Part shown: positions 61,264-64,000 of the stretch, in pieces
Numbering within the stretch: position 1 is the first letter of the stretch
How the letters are laid out: each line of letters opens with the position of its first letter
NCBI GenBank assembly: GCA_018831195.1
Contig: JAHJDP010000037.1
Coordinates: 1 to 64,000, forward strand
Source: Candidatus Eisenbacteria bacterium
Lineage (GTDB): Bacteria; Eisenbacteria; RBG-16-71-46; CAIMUX01; JAHJDP01
Direction of reading: 5' to 3'
DNA length: 64,000 nucleotides
Notes under the pieces: generated by a model
The model's input: only the letters and a program-made list of their open reading frames with translations
The model's database searches: none
Told to the model about the DNA's origin: nothing
Position numbers and translations under genes: made by a program

Positions 61264-62532
61264 ATGTCCCGAAAACCGCCTTTTCCCCTCAAAGCTCCTT
61301 CATCAACAGGTCTGTTCTTGAAACAGACCTGTTTTTTCTCTGTCATTATTATGCTCGGCCTTGGCTCGCCGATGTTTGCGTCTCATGGTGACGGCGCCAT
61401 TTCTGAAGAGGATCATATGAGGGTGTTAACCTTTCAAGTAAGCGTCCCGCCCGACACCCCCGACACTTCCGGTTTATTCATCGCAGGGGATTTTCAGGGT
61501 TGGAATCCGGCCAGCGAGACTCACAAATTAGACAGGATTGATCGGCGGACCTATCAGATCACGCTGAGCCTGCCGTACGAGCAACACATCCAATTTAAGT
61601 TTACCCGTGGACATTGGGGTGTTGTAGAGAAGGGTTCCCACGGAGAGGAGATAGCCAACAGAACACTGTTCATTACCGAATCCGGCACACACACATTCAC
61701 CGTTGCGGCTTGGGCGGATAATCCACCGGTAAAAAACAGCATCACGGGCAATGTAAGCACGATCACTATTCCAGCTTTTGCGAGAAACCGCCGAATCTGG
61801 GTCTACCTGCCTCCAAACTACGCCACCGAACCTGATAGACGCTATCCGGTTCTATATATGCTGGATGGACAGAACATCTTTGATAATGCCACGAGTTTTG
61901 CCGGCGAATGGGGCGTTGATGAGATTTGTGAACGTTTGATCTTAGCGGGTGAAATCCAGCCGATTATTGTCATCGCCATAGATAACGGAGGAGCTGATCG
62001 CGTGAATGAGTACACTCCCTGGCCCGATTCCAGCCGGCGAGAAGGAGGCGCCGCAGACAAGCATCTGCAAGAAATCATTTCCAATGTTATTCCATATGTC
62101 AATGACCATTACAAAACAATGACAAATCCAGAACAGACAGGGCTCGCAGGTTCGTCGTTGGGCGGTTTGACGGCCGTTTACGCCGGATTCACTTATCCGG
62201 AGACGTTCGGTCTGATTGCCGGACTTTCCCCCTCTATCTGGTGGGATGACAATCATCTTATTCGATATGTTCAATCCAGCAAAAAGCGGCCCTTAAAATT
62301 GTACATGGATATGGGAACACTTGAATCCGGCACAAAGAGAGATACCGACAACAGCGGCATCAGCAACAGCATCAGACAGCTTCGATCCCTGCATGGTGTC
62401 ATGCTGGAGAAGGGCTTCATACCCGGTATCGATCTCAAAAGCTTCGAAGACGAAGGCGCCAACCATCACGAATCATTCTGGGCCGCCCGATTCCCGGCAA
62501 CCCTCCAGTTTCTTTTTCCCCCGACATTATGA
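61264..62532 (+). CDS. Exported esterase (esterase D/Fes family) with glycogen-binding-like domain
   Basis: A 422-residue protein. From ATG 61264 a signal peptide is predicted (CFFSVIIMLGLGSPMFA). Residues about 60-150 form an E-set/CBM48-like domain (SGLFIAGDFQGWNPASE, FKFTRGHWGVVEKG). Residues about 160-420 form the alpha/beta hydrolase of PF00756: IWVYLPPNYATEPDRRYPVL, DNGGADRVNEYTPW, the nucleophile Ser298 in GLAGSSLGGLTAVYAG, and the His near GANHHESFW. It may release acyl groups from saccharides or siderophores. Oddity: a rho-independent terminator-like hairpin (61305-61337) lies within the signal-peptide codons. An alternative start at 61417 with its own GAAGAGG would make a cytoplasmic form. 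Confidence 0.85.
   Translation: MSRKPPFPLKAPSSTGLFLKQTCFFSVIIMLGLGSPMFASHGDGAISEEDHMRVLTFQVSVPPDTPDTSGLFIAGDFQGWNPASETHKLDRIDRRTYQITLSLPYEQHIQFKFTRGHWGVVEKGSHGEEIANRTLFITESGTHTFTVAAWADNPPVKNSITGNVSTITIPAFARNRRIWVYLPPNYATEPDRRYPVLYMLDGQNIFDNATSFAGEWGVDEICERLILAGEIQPIIVIAIDNGGADRVNEYTPWPDSSRREGGAADKHLQEIISNVIPYVNDHYKTMTNPEQTGLAGSSLGGLTAVYAGFTYPETFGLIAGLSPSIWWDDNHLIRYVQSSKKRPLKLYMDMGTLESGTKRDTDNSGISNSIRQLRSLHGVMLEKGFIPGIDLKSFEDEGANHHESFWAARFPATLQFLFPPTL
61305..61337 (+). terminator. Rho-independent terminator inside the esterase 5' coding region
   Basis: AACAGGTCTGTT (61305-61316) and AACAGACCTGTT (61322-61333) form a perfect 12-bp stem with a 5-base loop and a six-T run (61332-61337). It is as good a terminator as any in the window. 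It lies 41 bp into the esterase frame, so it either ends the upstream operon or acts as an attenuator. Confidence 0.8.
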
Positions 62533-62726
62533 CACGGCACACCCTGTCACCAATTAGCCTTTAACTGCAATAATAGCAGCAGGATACGAGACCGTCGCCG
62601 GTATTTCCCGTTGCAACCGAGCCTGGAGACGTTTGCGAGACGCCACCTCTGTATCCTCAATCCAGGACGTGGGGAACTCTCCCCGCCGGGGTCGGAGATT
62701 TGGAATTCCTGCTGAGGAGGGACAAG

Positions 62727-63389
62727 ATGAGGAAAATCTTCATAACGATTTTGTTGCTATTGCTGGCCGCCACATCAAATGCGGCAATTTCAGCGGCTGA
62801 GGGAATCACAGCGGATGTCGACCGCGAATCGGATGAGATTAACATTTTACTCGTCATCTGCTTCCCTTATGGCGCAAACATTAATCTCATGCGCGATGTC
62901 ATGGAACTCTACGGTTGGAATGTGACAACAACGGCCCTCACGCCGCTGACCGGACCATGTTACTACGGCGGTCCAATGACGGTGGATATACCGCTCACAG
63001 ATATCACCGACCTCTCTCCATATGATTGTGTCGCTATCATGCAATCAAAGGCATGGTCCGGCACATCACACGCACAACTCTTGAGTAGCCCGGAAGCCCT
63101 CGCCCTCGTCGCTCAGGCGGTGAGTGAAAACCTTCTTGTCGCGGCCCATTGCGGAGGAACCCGGGTTCTTGCCGCCGCGGATGTAATCAATGGGGTGAGA
63201 GTTACGGGTCATGGATTATATGAAGATGAATATATCGCGGCCGGCGGCATTTATGTCGGCAATCCTTCTCCTCCCGTTCTCGATGGAAATATTTTAACGG
63301 TCGTCAGGGGACAATACTACAGCTACCAATTTTGCGATGCTGTCGCGGCAGCAATCGATAGCATGCGGGCGGCCTCCACGAATAATTAA
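62727..63389 (+). CDS. Exported DJ-1/PfpI-like protein
   Basis: A 220-residue exported protein (signal FITILLLLLAATSNAAISAA) with a class I glutamine-amidotransferase-like fold of the DJ-1/PfpI group: INILLVICFPYGANINLMRD at the start, SPYDCVAIMQSKAWSG, and the nucleophile elbow LLVAAHCGGTRVLAAADVINGVRVTGHG (Cys about residue 146), the normal place of the DJ-1 cysteine. Family members are proteases, glyoxalases, deglycases or chaperones; an exported one is unusual. CTGAGGAGGGACAAG precedes ATG 62727. It follows the esterase by 194 bp, with no gene in between. Confidence 0.8.
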   Translation: MRKIFITILLLLLAATSNAAISAAEGITADVDRESDEINILLVICFPYGANINLMRDVMELYGWNVTTTALTPLTGPCYYGGPMTVDIPLTDITDLSPYDCVAIMQSKAWSGTSHAQLLSSPEALALVAQAVSENLLVAAHCGGTRVLAAADVINGVRVTGHGLYEDEYIAAGGIYVGNPSPPVLDGNILTVVRGQYYSYQFCDAVAAAIDSMRAASTNN

Positions 63390-63426
63390 AGTCACCGCAT
63401 CGGGCATATAAACGAGGAGATAAGTC

Positions 63427-64000
63427 ATGAAGAGAATAATGTCTATCTGCTGTCTGATTTTGGCCGGCGCGGCTGTGGCGTCAGCCCAAACGAGTATTGA
63501 ATGGGATCGCACATTTGGGGGGACGGCCAATGACGGTTTCCGTTCCATCATAGCAACAGATGACGGCGGGATACTCGCTGTCGGCTTAACCTACTCCTTC
63601 AGCGCCAATGCGGATATCTATCTTGCCAAGCTGGACGCACAAGGTGACTCCACATGGACAAAGACCATTGGCGGCGCCGGGAGAGATTATGGGTGGGGAA
63701 TCTGCCAAACAAATGATGGTGGATATGTAATAACCGGCTATACCACATTAGCCGGATCCGGTGGGATGGATTTGTATCTTATAAAAATCGATACCGGCGG
63801 CAATGTACTCTGGTCCAAAACCTATGGTGGAGAAGGAGACGAGGAGGGCCGGGCGGTTTGTGAAACCGGCGACGGACATTTAATCATCTCCGGCTGGACA
63901 GAGTCGTTTGGAGCCGGGCAGAAAGATCTCTATTTCCTCAAAGCGGATTCCGCGGGAGATACCCTATGGACAAAAACCTTTGGGGGTGAGGGTCTTGATT
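63427..64000 (+). CDS. Secreted propeller-repeat (SBBP/delta-60-like) protein, cut by window end
   Basis: It is open from ATG 63427 (GAGGAGATAAGTC upstream) to the last base, at least 191 codons, so only the N-terminus is seen. A signal peptide (MSICCLILAGAAVASA) is followed by about 50-residue repeats: TFGGTANDGFRSIIATDDGG, then TIGGAGRDYGWGICQTNDGG and TYGGEGDEEGRAVCETGDGH, each continuing with a Y-L-K-D-GD-W pattern. Such repeats form surface beta-propellers in FCB bacteria, usually ending in a sorting module that would lie outside the window. It is 37 bp after the DJ-1-like gene. Confidence 0.85.
   Translation, partial: MKRIMSICCLILAGAAVASAQTSIEWDRTFGGTANDGFRSIIATDDGGILAVGLTYSFSANADIYLAKLDAQGDSTWTKTIGGAGRDYGWGICQTNDGGYVITGYTTLAGSGGMDLYLIKIDTGGNVLWSKTYGGEGDEEGRAVCETGDGHLIISGWTESFGAGQKDLYFLKADSAGDTLWTKTFGGEGLD

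Noticed and set aside
1-64000. CRISPR arrays, tRNA and rRNA genes
   Set aside because: No evenly spaced direct repeats, and no tRNA- or rRNA-like conserved segments were found on reading both strands; a dedicated search could still find a single tRNA.

Overview
The window looks like a diderm, GC-rich bacterium of the Fibrobacteres-Chlorobi-Bacteroidetes (FCB) type. A candidate phylum such as Eisenbacteria is my guess, not something the sequence proves. The reasons are: at least three secreted proteins with FlgD-like C-terminal modules (12412-15330, 29752-31035, 54692-56527), a DUF5916 outer-membrane protein, paralogous 6-bladed beta-propeller proteins, a tricorn-like protease, and an unusual density of exported peptidases and esterases. 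No rRNA, tRNA or CRISPR array was seen.

Positions 1 to about 6333 are an accessory region that reads as an integron gene-cassette array without a visible integrase. Short genes, all on the + strand and functionally unrelated, are each followed by an imperfect inverted repeat ending in a GTTRRRY-like core. The clearest such attC sites are 4794-4855 and 6273-6333. Weaker ones are at 268-324, 984-1048, 1605-1645 and 2846-2940. The cassettes carry a secreted Cys-rich protein, TrmO, an AAA+/STAND ATPase, a winged-helix repressor-like protein with tandem operators, a DUF3795 zinc protein, a TIR-domain NADase-like protein and a two-helix membrane protein. Gene fragments at about 3633-3911 and 6532-6618, plus a 40-bp direct repeat (3919-3958 and 6653-6692), mark rearrangement at the right edge.

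6656-28654: a DUF697 membrane protein next to a MntA/truncated HEPN pair on the - strand; then 3-hydroxyacyl-CoA dehydrogenase plus SCP2-type thiolase, a glycosyltransferase, a secreted M28 peptidase, PepD dipeptidase, a TPR protein with a Tat-exported DUF362 protein, and a nitroreductase/tricorn protease/malonyl-CoA decarboxylase run. An EamA exporter and an S9 peptidase complete the block. Together these suggest peptide and fatty-acid or acyl-CoA catabolism.

28697-44827: a methyltransferase, a beta-helix surface protein broken by one in-frame TGA, a metallophosphoesterase, a BamA-like barrel, an epimerase, a large alpha/beta hydrolase, a metallo-beta-lactamase fold protein, a YcaQ-like glycosylase, a very large SARP/NB-ARC/TPR regulator and a nucleotidyltransferase.

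44887-64000: an S41 protease, two propeller paralogues flanking DUF5916, an NlpC/P60 protein, a BaiN-type flavoprotein and an FG-GAP surface protein. Last comes a co-directional block in which a CadC-like wHTH-TM-propeller regulator precedes an S41 lipoprotein, a LolA-like protein, an esterase, a DJ-1-like protein and a propeller-repeat protein cut by the window end.
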